Shown piece after piece: positions 11,480 to 23,509 of a stretch of DNA of 64,000 nucleotides. The stretch's first letter is position 1, and each line of letters opens with the position of its first letter. The stretch comes from Pholiota molesta (Eukaryota > Basidiomycota > Agaricomycetes > Agaricales > Strophariaceae). The notes beneath the pieces were generated by a model. It was given only the letters and a program-made list of their open reading frames with translations, was not told the DNA's origin and did not search any database. A program made the translations under genes and the position numbers. The stretch is taken from NCBI GenBank assembly GCA_014925825.1, contig JACGCK010000024.1:186001-250000 (forward strand). Direction: 5' to 3'.

Positions 11480-13220
11480 TTCCTGTGCCGCTGTAGTAGC
11501 TTTGTATCTAACACTTGTTTTTTAATACGCAAATGTATTCCTATCTCAATCCTAAATTCAACTACAGGTGTTTCTCAAAAATAGAGAACACCTGAAATTT
11601 AAATCCGAACGACTTCTATTTGTTCTGGGCCTTGTAGCGAGAAAGTTCAAGCTATGTCGAATCCAGCGCGCTCTCTACTCCGTGTGCCACAGATCTTCTA
11701 GGAACTAAATGGAAATTAAGCGGAGGGTCATGCATCATGATCGGTACGGTGCCGACCGTGCCATTTTTGCCCAGCGTAGTGGCATGAGTATCTTCTCCCA
11801 AAACAAGATGAGCACAGAATCTACATCATCCAATGGTTTTTCCTTTCAGCGGAGAATGTCCGCGCGCTTGAAGCACTGTCTTCTCCATCCCAGACCCGAC
11901 ACACATATCATCAGATAATTGGCCAACTGCGCATCGTTACTATCACAATGCTTTCATTGAAAGAGGCGTAGCAGCAGTTCGGTTGTACTCGTAATATTCA
12001 TTTCGCCTCATTCGCAGGGATACATACTGTCTATATTACAATATTAGGGAGGATAACGTACGGCTCGGAATGAGTTCATTGCACCTCGGAGATTTGTGCG
12101 GAAACGATCTATGTTATTTCCGTCTAGTACTTGCTCTCTTAAGAAAGCCGGATGAGAAAAAACGTCCACTTCGACACTATCGATCTCATAAAAATAGAAA
12201 GGAATAGAAGTGGGCATGTAAGTACATGCGTCAGAGAATGACATAGATCATCAATTGGCGCAGAAGTCCTGTATGCGGGCCGTCGACGTCACCTTCGCTG
12301 CCATAGGACCTCCGACAAGAACTCTACGGTTCTTCCACTGTTGTTGAACTATGCTTTGTGCCAAAAAAATTGGGCTGCCTGAACGTCATTGAGACTGGAA
12401 TATTGAAGATAGGCCGCTTGAAATTAATGCATGAAAGTTCAGGCATCGGTATAGCGGAATGGACCTACATTGTAAGTAGCAGCCTGCCGAGCAGAGTACC
12501 AATTGAAGCTAGAGCATTCGTAATCTGGCATGACTATGATACAGTCATTCTGTTACGAACGTTATCCTTCTACCTCGTTCTGGCCATGGCCTTCAGGATA
12601 CGTACAATCTGCGACAGATAAGTCATCCACATGAGGCGCGTCATGTCACCGCGGAGATCGTTCGAGATGGGATGATATGTCGGAGATCATCCTTCCATTA
12701 ATATGTACAATAATATTTGCGTCCTTAGGATATTCATGTGGGACATGCCTTCCGAGCGGCTCTTCGTGCAAGAACAACAAAAGTGTGCATTGATCTAAAG
12801 AGAACCCTTCGTTCCCTATATTTCTGATCATCCGCCTGCATGTAGCTAAATTTCTATGTGAGATACACTCGACCAATTGGTACCCATTGCGTTGAGTCCT
12901 ATCCTAATCGACTAGTCAGAACGACGCATTACCAATACAAGAAATAAAGAACGCGAGCTAGTGAAGTCCGAAAGATTCTTTGATCCTTCATTCCAAAAAC
13001 CTTGAACCAAATCATTTACATACACATACACGAAACGAGCCCCAAAGTATTAATTGGTGTACAGATTTACATATTGGAAAAGGGGGATATGAACGGGCCC
13101 TACGTTGTCGAAGGGTATGTTGGAGTTCAAATGAATGATTAGATATTCTGAAAGCCCCTATATTCTAAGCAACTAATAGATTATAGATCGTCCGCGCAAT
13201 AATTTCAAGTGTTGACATTA
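11480..13220. other. Intergenic stretch, nothing recognised
   Basis: Downstream of the secreted-protein gene there is a probable 3' UTR, then about 1.7 kb with only short frames on both strands. The last part, just before 13221, is the 3' flank of the left F-box pseudogene, separated from it by the inserted TIR element. I see no RNA gene. Confidence 0.35.
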
Positions 13221-13588
13221 GGGACAGTCAGAGTTAGTGATTCTAAGTTGATTCGGTGCTTGATTCAAAGTTGATTCTCGAGCCGTGAATCAAAGTTGAA
13301 TCAACCTCGAATCAAGCTCAGCTTTGACCGCCCCGATTCTGCGGTTGATTCTGATGAGATTGATAATTGATTTTGGTCTCTCAACTCTATGTTGATTCCA
13401 TGCAGGCAAGAATCAACTCAGAATCAACTCACAGAATCCTTGATTCCGTTGCAGAATCTCCTCTGGAGGAGATTCTGCGATTCAGTTTTGATTCTCCATT
13501 CCCACGATTCTGGCCTCCAGAATCAATCCGTGAATCAAATCGGAATCATGTGCTGAATCAAAGCTGAATCACTAACTCTGACTGTCCC
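13221..13588. mobile_element. 368 bp TIR element built of GAATCAA-type heptamers
   Basis: Bases 13221-13243 and 13566-13588 form a perfect 23 bp terminal inverted repeat beginning GGGACAGTCAGAG. TA flanks both sides (13219-13220 and 13589-13590). The interior is an irregular run of GAATCAA and its complement TTGATTC in both orientations, with no coding potential. The flanks fit two readings: a TA target duplication (Tc1/mariner type), or a TIR starting TAGGG (as in hAT) with an eroded 8 bp duplication. The element sits at the 3' end of the left F-box pseudogene and supplies its last codons and stop. Confidence 0.8.
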
Positions 13589-15200
13589 TATTCAATCTCC
13601 ACGTCTTCCAAACATCTCTATCGAGTTTCACCCCTTCAACATCTACTGATGCAATCTCGAACGAAACATTTGTTTCCCCCGTGATATAGTCATTGACATC
13701 CTTTATTAGCAGCTCCTCACAAATTTCCTTCAAGGTCCATTGCCGACGATAGGTGCCCTCATTCGTGATGATAGTGATTTTCTGAATTGAATTTGTCGTG
13801 TTTTCTATGTCCAGCCAGCGGTTAAAGACAAGAAATTCGTGAAAAAAATCTTCCGGGCGGTCTGTCTCGACTCGAAGATGTGAAAGCTGAGGAGCATCCA
13901 TGGCGAGCAAGGGGATATTATCACCAATTCCACCGGGGGTTATATGTCCATCCCCGAAGCAGAGAAAGCCGCGTCCCAAAGTGAGCGTTGCAATTGCTGG
14001 CGCAGACTTCAGCAGATTATGAACCTCTATGGTAGCACGGGAGTCGCGCCAGGTCCTTGCCGATGAGGAGAGAGAGAGCGCGTAGGGCGGGAAGCTCCAA
14101 ATTTTAAAGAGCATCGTTAGAGGGAAGTCTAATTGGGAATCAGAGGCGCAAGCAACAATAAGAGTGGTGAGTGAGGGCAGGGAGAATTTTGGCGGGTCGC
14201 GCTGGCCTCATATATGGGAATCACGGATAACGATAAAGAAATCACCCCATTGCAGATTTCCTAACTGACGGATGGTACAGAACCAAGGGTCGATTTCATA
14301 CAAAGAAATGTGGTTCAGAGAGAGATGAGTCAGCGTCGACCAATTTTCAAGGCCATTCGCAGTCATTAAAGCTCCGAGTATGACTAGACGTCGTAGTGTT
14401 GGGGGATCTGGGATGGGAGTGTAGCGTTGCGCTTGAGCTGGCCGTACGCGCAGGAAAAGTTGTTTATGTGATAAAGGCCATTGGCACCCGAGACCAATGT
14501 GTGTAATTTGGAGGATGTTGCGGCCGATAACCCGCTTTCGCGAGTCAGGTATACGTAGAATGCACCAACCTCGAGAAACTGCGCCGAAGAGATGTATGCA
14601 AACAAGAAATCATCGGGCTCCGGTCCCACTTGGCACTGGCAAGTAAAGTTCTGCCTCTTCGGCCTGTCATAGAGATCGAACCGGAGAAACGGCGCCACGG
14701 AACCATGGACCATGGTTTGTCTTCCACCACCTCATGAATTCTATATCGCGGGTGAGGGCCTCTGCGGACCATGTGGTTGGATTATTATCGGAATCCCATT
14801 TTATAGGAAGTAGAGTGTAGAGATGCGTCCAGAGAGAACGAATTGAGAGAGCGACCGCTCTCCATGAGGAACAGACATGACAGAGAAGCATTGGTGCGAT
14901 TTTTGGGTTTGGCTGGACTTCGACGAGAGGATTATCGGGGAGACAGTGGAGGAATATCTCCTGTAGAATATCGTATGGGGCATTGATGATGACGCTTTCA
15001 GAGGATGCGGGGAACATGAAGGTCTTCGCCAAATTTCCGTCGAGTTCGTGTTCCGTTCGAAATTTGAGCAACATTCTGAATCGGAAATGGCCGGCCGTCG
15101 ACCGGCCGTCGAATCCTGAGGTGAGGGTCGCGCGACGGCGGCGACGCGCGCGATACGTTTTGCATTGGTCGTGCGCAATACTTGACTGATTTAATTTCAA
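13572..15200 (-). pseudogene. F-box-like gene, broken copy A, truncated by the TIR element
   Basis: The minus-strand text contains INAPYDILQEIFLHCLPDNP and LLCHVCSSWRAVALSIRSLW, a fungal F-box followed by a probable leucine-rich tail; such proteins normally act as substrate receptors of SCF ubiquitin ligases. Compared with copy B it has these lesions: a 7 bp tandem duplication (ACCATGG at 14702-14708 and 14709-14715) that shifts frame after KTNHG; a one-base shift in the G-run near 14399-14405; an in-frame TGA at 14208-14210; and loss of the native end, where the inserted element adds RDSQS and a stop. The first Met at 15200 is the ORF start only and the true start is uncertain. Confidence 0.75.
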
Positions 15201-15386
15201 GTTTCGAATGCAACGTTCTTGAGGTATCGGATCTCAAAATTTGACATCCAATGACGAGCATATTTATTTATCGAGAAACCATGTACATATGTGAAGAAGA
15301 GAAATTGAAGTGCGGCCACGCTCGTATGTACTAAGTAGCCGCCAAATGATCATGATGAAATACTATTACAATATTATACAACGCTC

Positions 15387-17134
15387 TCAAGTGTTTGACC
15401 GCCATCTCTGCAAAATAGCCTCTGTATGATTAAAAGTTTGCCCACCCTCTGAGGCATTGATCTGAAACGAGATATTGGGCTCCGTTACGACGCGTTCGTT
15501 GATACATTGAAGTAGCCGTTTCTTCCAGTCTGGATGGTTCATCCAAATATTATCGGACAAAACGGTGATGATAATGAGTGGAATGGTTTCAGTAGAGCTC
15601 GCAAGGTTGAGCGAGCTGTTGGAAATGGTCCATGCCTTCACGAATTCTCTTACCAGGTTGGCCACAACAACGTATGTTGAACTTAGCATAACCTGAAGAT
15701 GCGAAACATGGGGAGAACTGCTCGAGAGTACCTGGCGGCTACCTCCAATTGGCGTGAGCGCACCAGTACTAGCATTGTCATTGACAAAGCAACAGTTGAA
15801 CCCATGGAGAAAATTCCTCAAAGCGAGCTTTGTAATTGCTGGCGCAGATTTCAGCAGATTTCCAATCTCAGAAGTGGCATTTCGCCATGTCGTGTCCGCA
15901 GATGCGAGATAAAGTGTGTGCAGCGCAGGAAGCTTCTAATTTTGGAAGAGTGTGGTGATGGGGAGCTCGATTCCTCGGATAGAATAGCAAGAGATGCTCA
16001 GGGCCAAAAGTGAAGAAAGTGAGATCACTGGGGGATCCGGCTGGACACCCACAGCACCTGTACGGCCTATCATAATAGAGAAGTCACCCCATTGCAGATG
16101 TACCAATTCGCGGATGACGGTGAACCATGTGGAAAGTTGGACAATATAGACAGGATCTAACGAGAGATGCGTTAGTGTCGACCAGTTAGAGAGCCTGCAG
16201 TTCCTGAGGACTTGTGTTTGTTGTATAAGAAGGCGTTGTAAAGTCGTGGGGATCTCGGGTAGAGGTACAGTGGCATGGTAAGGGTACTCTGGATAATATC
16301 CGTGGTACATGCCGTCCAATTGGTCACCAAGTGCCACTAGCGTGTGTAACTTGGAGGATGTTGCCACCAGCGCGCCCCTTTTTTGCATCAGATAATCATA
16401 GAATTCCCCAACCTCGAGATACCGCGCCGAAGACATGTAATCCAGAAGGAAATCCAGGGCTTCAGGATCCACAGATGGATAGACGGTGGAAGAAACTTCG
16501 TCATCAGAATTATCTTCATGTATCTCTTCAGACTCATCGTCAAGATCACCGTCAAAGTATCCTCAAGATTCAAATCCTCACCGAAATTCTCCATATCTTC
16601 GGATCGAAAGACGTTAAACCGAAGAAGCGGGTCCATGACACGGTGATTATTTCGCCACCACTTCATAAATTCTACGGTATGGATGACAGCCTCTGAGCTG
16701 AGAGCGGTAGGATTCCTCTCGCGATCCCATAGTATGGGTAGTCGAATGTGGAGATGTATCCAGAGAGAGGGAGTTGAAAGCGCGACTGATCTCCAGGAGG
16801 AAGAGACGTGACACAAAAGAATTGGCGCCGTTTTGGGGTTGGGCTGGACCTCGTCGAGAGGATTTTTTGGACGAGAGTGGAGGAAAATCTCTTGTAGGAC
16901 GTCGTATGGGACATTGTTGATGGGGCTATGATGGGGGGCACTTTTAGTGGGGGGATATCGGTGGAAGGGCTGCTGGTGGAGGGGGTGCTGGTGAATGAGG
17001 AGAACATGTATTTTATGGGGAGCAAGAGGTTCATCGTTTGAATGCGACAAGTGGGCGATAGTACGCTGACGTTCGCGTATAAAATTCGCTCTAAGTACCA
17101 TTCGGAAATAGCCGAAGTAACAGGCGTACTTCAA
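15387..17134 (-). pseudogene. F-box-like gene, broken copy B
   Basis: This paralogue of copy A lies about 0.2 kb upstream of it in the same orientation. The F-box reads VPYDVLQEIFLHSRPKNP, then LLCHVSSSWRSVALSTPSLW. Homology continues in a second frame (FLLDYMSSARYLEVGEFYDY, NWSTLTHLSLDPVYI) after a frameshift near 16545-16575, then runs into TAG at 15936-15938. At that site copy A has a Trp codon (KIW-SF versus QN-stop-K), so a TGG to TAG change explains it. Homology resumes directly after the stop and reaches the natural-looking end ILQRWRSNT at 15387. The N-terminal Met at 17134 is uncertain. Probably non-functional. Confidence 0.7.
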
Positions 17135-18946
17135 TGGGCGAGAATATTAGAGAAGCCTGGAAGAATTACCGAACACCGTTTTTGGAAATATGTGTATTAA
17201 ATTTCTGAATTCAGGTTCAGAACAATGAGAAATGGCCCCTCGCATTAGAAAGTATATACGTGATGGAGAGTGCCAAAAGAGCGGCTTGAAAAAAGGGCCT
17301 CCAAAACAAGTTAGGAGCACTTAAAGCACAGGAGCATACATACGCGCTTGCGCTTGCTGACTTAGATTGAATAGTACATTCGACTCGAGTTCAACATTTG
17401 AGATTTGAACATTGCGCAGGAGCTTGGGACAATGGACATCGATAATTGCTATATATGTATGTCGTCTGCATTCCATCTTGATTGCACGCGTATCCTACGG
17501 GTCCGCGTAGTCCTCGCGGTTCGAAAGCGAGCAAGTCAAGAAGGGCAGTTCTCATTAAGCTAAATCTTACTCTTTGAGCCCTACCCCTCACAATGTATTA
17601 TAAAACTCATTCTGCGAAATTTACCATATCTGAAATCAGTGTGGGCCCACTGTTTTGAACATATGTACCGCAAAGAACGCCGCGGAAGCCACCTCGGGTA
17701 TGGCGGCATGCAGAAGGGACTTTGGGATGCAGATAATTCGCAAGAGCTCCATTGTTTTAATCGCTTACACACCTACAATTATGTTGGGAATATCTAAAAA
17801 AGGAGTACATAGATGTGGCTGATCGGGATTGTGCGGACAGGTAAGAAAGAGAAAACAGCCCTGGAATAGGAAGACCCTTGAAGCAATTATCAGACGATTC
17901 TCTGAGCTCTCTGCCAACATAAATTGAGATACGAGAATAAAATTTCCGACTCTCCAATTGCCCCGGCAGTATCCGTTTAACCGGTAAGTAAGTACTTACT
18001 TCCCATCTCAAACTGACCGTGTCTCTGCGATTTCATACATACGCCTGGAGGCTGCAGCAACTTTCTGTGCACTATTGTGAGACCAAAGCCGTCCATCTCG
18101 GCTGGTAAATATAGCAGAACACGGAGACGGACTCAGCGGCGACGTGACATGATTGCTTTCGAGAGATGTTTATCTCGGGTACACGCTCTCTTTATCTTCT
18201 TTAGTAAACGCTACCTCTGTCCCTAGCCTTGTTCCTAAGACTTCGTTCATATCCTGCAACCTTATGTGGTCATGATCAGTATCTTTCATTCGCGTAGCTT
18301 CCTAAGGAAGGGGCTTTATCATACTTTCTAATAACGATCCGCTTAGTATACTTATCCAAGTTGACCATATTTAGCCACACTGAAGCTAGATTGCTATTTT
18401 TAGCGATTGAGATTTACGCGCCCAGTTATCGACTCCTTTATCCTGACACACCTGAGGCTAAAGTTTGCTTGTAGCATGACTTCACTTCTTAATCGAACTT
18501 CTCAAAGTATTTTCTGCGGAATAACCTTGAGATTTTTGAGTCCTGACACGAATTCCATGCATTCCCGTATTCTTCAAGAACTGCCTGTCGTATGACGCCG
18601 CATTCGCTTTGTTTCACAGTCAAAATTAGAAGTGCAGATACATCCGGGATAGCTTGAGAAGATGTCGTATGACTTTTGGCCTCGCAGCGAGTAAGGGTCA
18701 GACAATGCGAGGAGAACGGAATTCTGAAAACAATACGGATATTTCTAATATTTTATCATTCTTAGTACTTACTATCATCCGGAACTATCCCTAACGTGAT
18801 TTCTTGCATTCCAATGTCCTCTCTTTGTACTAATCGTTACATATAACGATCCCCTTCTGTATGTACCACAAGTGTATAAAGGGTGACGGTTTTGAAGGTT
18901 ACTGTATCCAATAGGACCATCTTATTCGACCAAATACCAAACCAAC
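17135..18946. repeat. Left copy of a segmental duplication (upstream part) plus intergenic DNA
   Basis: From roughly 17780 onward, blocks match the DNA upstream of the second beta-barrel gene (about 21290-22498). Examples are the shared GGGATTGTGCGGACA/GGGATTGCGCGGGCA stretch, the shared GACCAAAGCCGT string and the TATA-like GTATAAA just before each start codon (near 18874 here). Similarity is patchy with indels. No gene is supported in 17135-18946. Confidence 0.55.
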
Positions 18947-19447
18947 ATGATCTCTACTCGGGTTTTGTTCTCTGCGCTCGCAGCCGCTGCCAGCTTTTCT
19001 ACTGCTACGGCTTTCACTGGTCGAGGTACGATTTCGATACTACAGTACTTATTTTTATTGGGCCGTAGGCTGACCGTTGTCTACTACTTACTGCTGTGTT
19101 TTAGCTTCCTGGGACTCTCTCGGTACTACACCCTGCGTGCCTGCGTGCCCGGCAAGCGACTTCCGCGTCGCTCTTCCTTCGGATCTCTTCCCCGGTGGCG
19201 AGAGCTGCTGCCACTTTGTCCAAGCTACCTGTATGTTACTCTTCGTATTAGAGACAGTTACATGGATAATCATAAGCTAATCATTGATACTTTAGATCAA
19301 GGAACTAACGTGGTTGTGCAATTCACCGACCTGTTCCTCGCCGGAGCGGGCTCGCAGAACATCAGCCTTAGCGATCAAGCATTCGCTGTGCTCGCGCCGT
19401 TGGAGGTCGGAACCATCTTCCCCGTGGATTGGATTTTTGTCTCCTAG
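18947..19447 (+). CDS. Small secreted double-psi beta-barrel (expansin/RlpA-like) protein, copy 1
   Basis: Three exons (18947-19025, 19105-19230, 19296-19447) with GT-AG introns give 118 residues. The product has a signal peptide (MISTRVLFSALAAAASFSTA), then SDFRVALPSDLFPGG, a Cys pair (SCCHF), TNVVVQFTDLFLAG, ISLSDQAFAVLAPLEVG and VDWIFVS. The order 'DFxVALP, Cys, VxVxFTD, LSxxAFxxLA, W' is the single-domain DPBB pattern of fungal expansin-like proteins. The DRCPxC catalytic-type motif of barwin-like proteins is replaced by FTDLFLAGAGS, so hydrolytic activity is unlikely. A wall-loosening or binding role is inference. Confidence 0.8.
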   Translation: MISTRVLFSALAAAASFSTATAFTGRGTISILQYLFLLGRRLTVVYYLLLCFSFLGLSRYYTLRACVPGKRLPRRSSFGSLPRWRELLPLCPSYLYVTLRIRDSYMDNHKLIIDTLDQGTNVVVQFTDLFLAGAGSQNISLSDQAFAVLAPLEVGTIFPVDWIFVS

Positions 19448-22400
19448 ACAGCGTTGCCGTTCGTTATGTGAAAATAGAAATAGTCATTGTACAAAGGTCG
19501 CGTCTGTGAATTGTATATCAAACTGAGCTTGGGGACTTGCGGATCCACACTAGCATTACACTGTGAGGGCCAGCGCACCTTTCGAATTTCACTCTTCGAG
19601 CTGATGTATGTTCCCCGTCTCCTATCCCGGGGAAGCATGATTGTTCGCGTCCTAGCGCATCCATCTCGGTGTTAGATAAGGGATAGCGATGGTGCGATAC
19701 CTCCTACTCAGCCTTCTCGCGGGCTCGTAAAGCATAATCTTGGTAGGCGGCAAATGCCAACCCTTCTTGACATTACTGGTCGAACTATACGAACATTGAT
19801 CATTAGCAATGCGTTCTCTTGTTCCCGCTGGACAAAACAGAGATAGGGAACAAAACTCTTATCTGTAAACTTTCGGACTTCAGCGCTAAGCAGGTCAAGA
19901 TCGAGTTTGAAATAAAGTTCATATTATTCCCTATATTGATGAGATCCATGAGCTCTGCATTATGATACCTGTCATTGAATCGGAGTCAACGAAAAAAACG
20001 AGTCTATTTTCCGGAAATACTCCGAGGCAAAATAATAGCATGGTGAATATGTCATCCGGAATCTTCTGGACAAGGAGGGAGAAAACGGGTCCCCTTCAAG
20101 GACACGTCTCCAGATAGGCGAGGCGGATGACCGCGATATGGAAAGGGAACGGAATGCTTTCAAAAGGCGTGTATGCTTAGGCAAGTCCAGCGTTACTGCT
20201 AGATATACAAATACCTTTCAAAGATTGTTAGAAAAATTCGCTAAGATATTCAGACGCCATACCTCGTAAATGATGTCCAAGGACAAGCCCACAAAATTGT
20301 TCGATCATACATAACATCACCAATTCTTCTGTTCAAGATGGATCAATATTCAATAACGTTCATGGATGACATTAAGTGAGGGCTTACCGGCAAACTTAAT
20401 TTCAAAGAGTAAAGATAGATCGTGCAGTTGTGCCCATAGTGCTATATAGTCGCGTCAAGGGAATATGAAGTAAGAAACTCGAAGGTGTTGGGCTTTGGCC
20501 GCAACGTCCTTATGCCAGGTCGCCAATCCTCGTTCCACAATTGCCCCATCGCATGTGGAAAGCAGATCCACACTGGTTTCGTTTGCGTCAGCATAGACGT
20601 GAAAGAGGTTATGGCCAAGGCAAGCACGAACGCTACAAGCTGAAGCTCAGATAGCTGTGACGCTTGTGTGACGCACATGAGAGTCGGACGCGCTAGCTTG
20701 GCGTCGGATATTACTTACAAACTCCGCTTAAAAGCCATTTCTCGACATTGGTTGATATTCCTTTCCTTCAATTGACCGTTACGTCCTTGGCTTTTCTCTG
20801 AAACCTGGCTCTCTTGGTCAACATGGTACATCACGAAAGAACAGAAGGACGAAGACCCGGTCGTACAGATAAATCGACTCTCAAGACGGCATGGACGGGT
20901 AAGTTAGCGTTGGGTTAGCGTGCGAGATAGTGGATCAGTCACCACGTCGTCTACGCGTACAAAGCGCGTTGCACATAGCAGTGGCTGCGGCGCGGAGACG
21001 TGAAATGGATGGCGACGACAGCATGGGGTGCTAAGGGGCTCGATACCACAACGCGTACGTGTACTCACAACACGTTCAAGTTTAACATTCACCCTTCGAA
21101 TAGGTCCATGACAGACTGTCGACTTCTGGTCGCTTGTGGTCATGATGAGGGAGAGGTCGATCCTTAACCGATTTTCTGATTGGCGTGGTACGGCTTCATC
21201 TCCTCTGCGTAGTTCAATAAACCAATTCTCATTCTTTTACAGTGATAATTTAATCTCAACAGGATCATTAATTCGATCGCTTCTAAACCTATAATTGCTA
21301 TGCTGGGAATGCCGAAACGTTCCTTGGAAGTAGTTGTCGGGATTGCGCGGGCATGTTAGAAAGAGACCTTCGGGGTAAAAAAAAAAAACCCTCCTGGAAT
21401 ACGATCCAGAGTGAGTGCCCCTCAACTCAAATAATGAGACGATTGTTCCTGCTGACATGCATGTAGGGCACGAGGACGAAAGATCCGATTTCCCTGCTCA
21501 TCCATCTCGTCCTCGTCCTCCGTACTTATCATCCCAAGCCGACATATGATACCTCCGCGTCTCGAGCGCGATTATTATTTTTGTACGCCAGAAAGCTCCG
21601 GCCATCTTTTGCGCTCTATTTGGGGACCAAAGCCGTTCATATCGGGTGCCGAATACAGGAGGAAGTATACAGGAGGAAGTACAACTATGCTCGCAGCAGC
21701 GGCGAAAAAGGAGTCGGAGGGTCCTGATTGTTTTTGGGAGATGTTTATCTCGGACGTAGGTTCTGTTTACCTTTTTCAGCAAATGCTGCTGATAAAACAT
21801 TTCTATCACTAGCCTCATTTCCTCATCAGCTTGGAGTCAAACATTCAGCTAACTCGCTCGGATACAACAAATTCTTACGCTCATGATGAGAAAACGTATG
21901 TTACTTGCTCATTTGTATAGCTTCCAGCATTTTGAAACGCTGTCGCTTTGATTGCCATTCGCCACATCCAGGTTCGCCGTATTTAGCTAGTATGCAATCA
22001 GAATGCACATTCTCTAAATTTGGCGTTCAAGCTGAAGGTTTACGCGCCCAAGAACGTTGCGGAATATCAAGCTGTCCAGTTTCTTATGCTGACGCCCACT
22101 TACGCCCATGGTCGTCATTTTTGTTTGTTTCCGGTATCGTTCACGTTCTTTCTGCAAGAAAGACACACTGATACAACATTCTCTAGATTTCAGTCAAAGT
22201 ACTAGATGGGTATAGTTATAGTTATCCTGTGTGGCTTCAGACGGAGGTCGTATAACTCTTGGCTTGTAGCAAGTAAGGAGCTGATAGCGAGGAGATCGGG
22301 ATTGTGAAAACAGCCCTATCATCCATATCATCATCCGAAATCATTTCTGACGGTATGTTGCATTTCCCTACAGATCCTTATATTAATTTCTAGCTCTGAT

Positions 22401-22498
22401 GAACCCCTTCTGTACTTGCGAAAGCGTATAAAAGGAGACGATTTCGGAGGTTTCTACACCCACCAGGAGCAACTTATTCGACCACCAGTGCATTTGAT
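19448..22498. other. Intergenic DNA between the two beta-barrel genes
   Basis: From 19448 to about 21290 I see no supported gene. A short frame starting MVHHERTEGRRPGRTDK (20823) ends in a GTAAGT-like donor, but no matching second exon could be found. From about 21290 to 22498 the sequence is the right-hand copy of the segmental duplication, ending in a TATA-like GTATAAAAGG near 22427. Confidence 0.45.
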
Positions 22499-22994
22499 AT
22501 GATTTCCACTCGCAGTTTGTTCTCTGCGCTCGCAGCCGTCGCCAGCCTTTCTACTGCTACAGCTTTCACTGGTCGAGGTACGCGATACTACAATGATGAT
22601 TGCGCCGTAAATTGACCTTTGCCTACTTCTTTGTTTTAGCTTCTGCGGACTCCTTCGGTACCACACCTTGCATCAGCTCTTCAACTCAGACCACATGCGG
22701 GCCAAGCGACTTCCGCGTCGCCCTTCCCTCGAACATCTTCCCTGGTGGCGCGAACTGCTGCCAGTTTGTTCAGGCTACTTGTATGTCTCTGTCAATATTA
22801 TAGACGATTACACGGATAATAATCTAATCATCGATGTTGTAGATCAAGGAACCAGTGTGGTCGTACAGTTTACCGACCTGTACCTCGCCGGAGCGGGTTC
22901 GCAGAACATCAGCCTTAGCCATCAGGCGTTCGCGGTGCTCGCGCCGTTGGAAGTTGGAACCATCTTCCCCGTGGATTGGATCTTTGTTTCATAG
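22499..22994 (+). CDS. Small secreted double-psi beta-barrel protein, copy 2
   Basis: Exons 22499-22577, 22640-22780 and 22843-22994 give 123 residues with the same intron positions and phases as copy 1. Exon 3 has the same length (152 bp) and nearly the same sequence in both copies, while exon 2 is 15 bp longer here, inserting a Ser/Thr-rich loop with an extra Cys spacing (CISSSTQTTCG). The signal peptide is MISTRSLFSALAAVASLSTA. Start codons of the two copies are 3,552 bp apart. Both copies are open and splice cleanly, so both may be functional. Confidence 0.8.
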
Positions 22995-23509
22995 ACGGCT
23001 CGGCACGAAACGGTCATCGCATGAAGATTACTCTTTCAATTCATAGCTGCGCATTTTGAAGTAAAGTAGGATGTTTGTGTTAATCGAGAAATGACATTCA
23101 ACTTTCGAAGAATCACTTGAATGCGGCATGAAATTGACAATTTTTAAGTTTGATATACCCTTGATATGATATACCCTTGATAAGTACGGCCCTTGGGAGC
23201 TAAGTAAGTAAAGTGGTCCAACTTCTGCAAGTCCCCACAATTTCAGACCTCAACGGTCGACATACGAGTCTCACCTACCGCCAGCGTTCTTCGAATGCAA
23301 GTTTGCCCACTTCTTAGTGGCAATTGAAAGATGGTCCTTCCATTGTTCCAAGACGTTGCAGCTGATCGCATCTTATCAGATATGATCTATTGATCGGTTG
23401 ATCGGAAATACTTCGTTGGCCATTATTTGCCGAACCCATTCTGTGCTTCTCCCACTACATCATAAGATGCCCTGCTGCTATATTTCTACTCTTCCGCCTC
23501 TTCTTTCTG
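22995..23509. other. Intergenic gap after the beta-barrel gene
   Basis: Mostly AT-rich with a short direct repeat (TTGATATGATATACCC near 23150-23175). No gene is supported. Confidence 0.35.

Noticed and set aside
13219..13590. Firm assignment of the 368 bp element to Tc1/mariner
   Set aside because: TA flanks fit, but the TIR can equally start TAGGG as in hAT, and the paralogue comparison hints at a worn 8 bp duplication. Left open.
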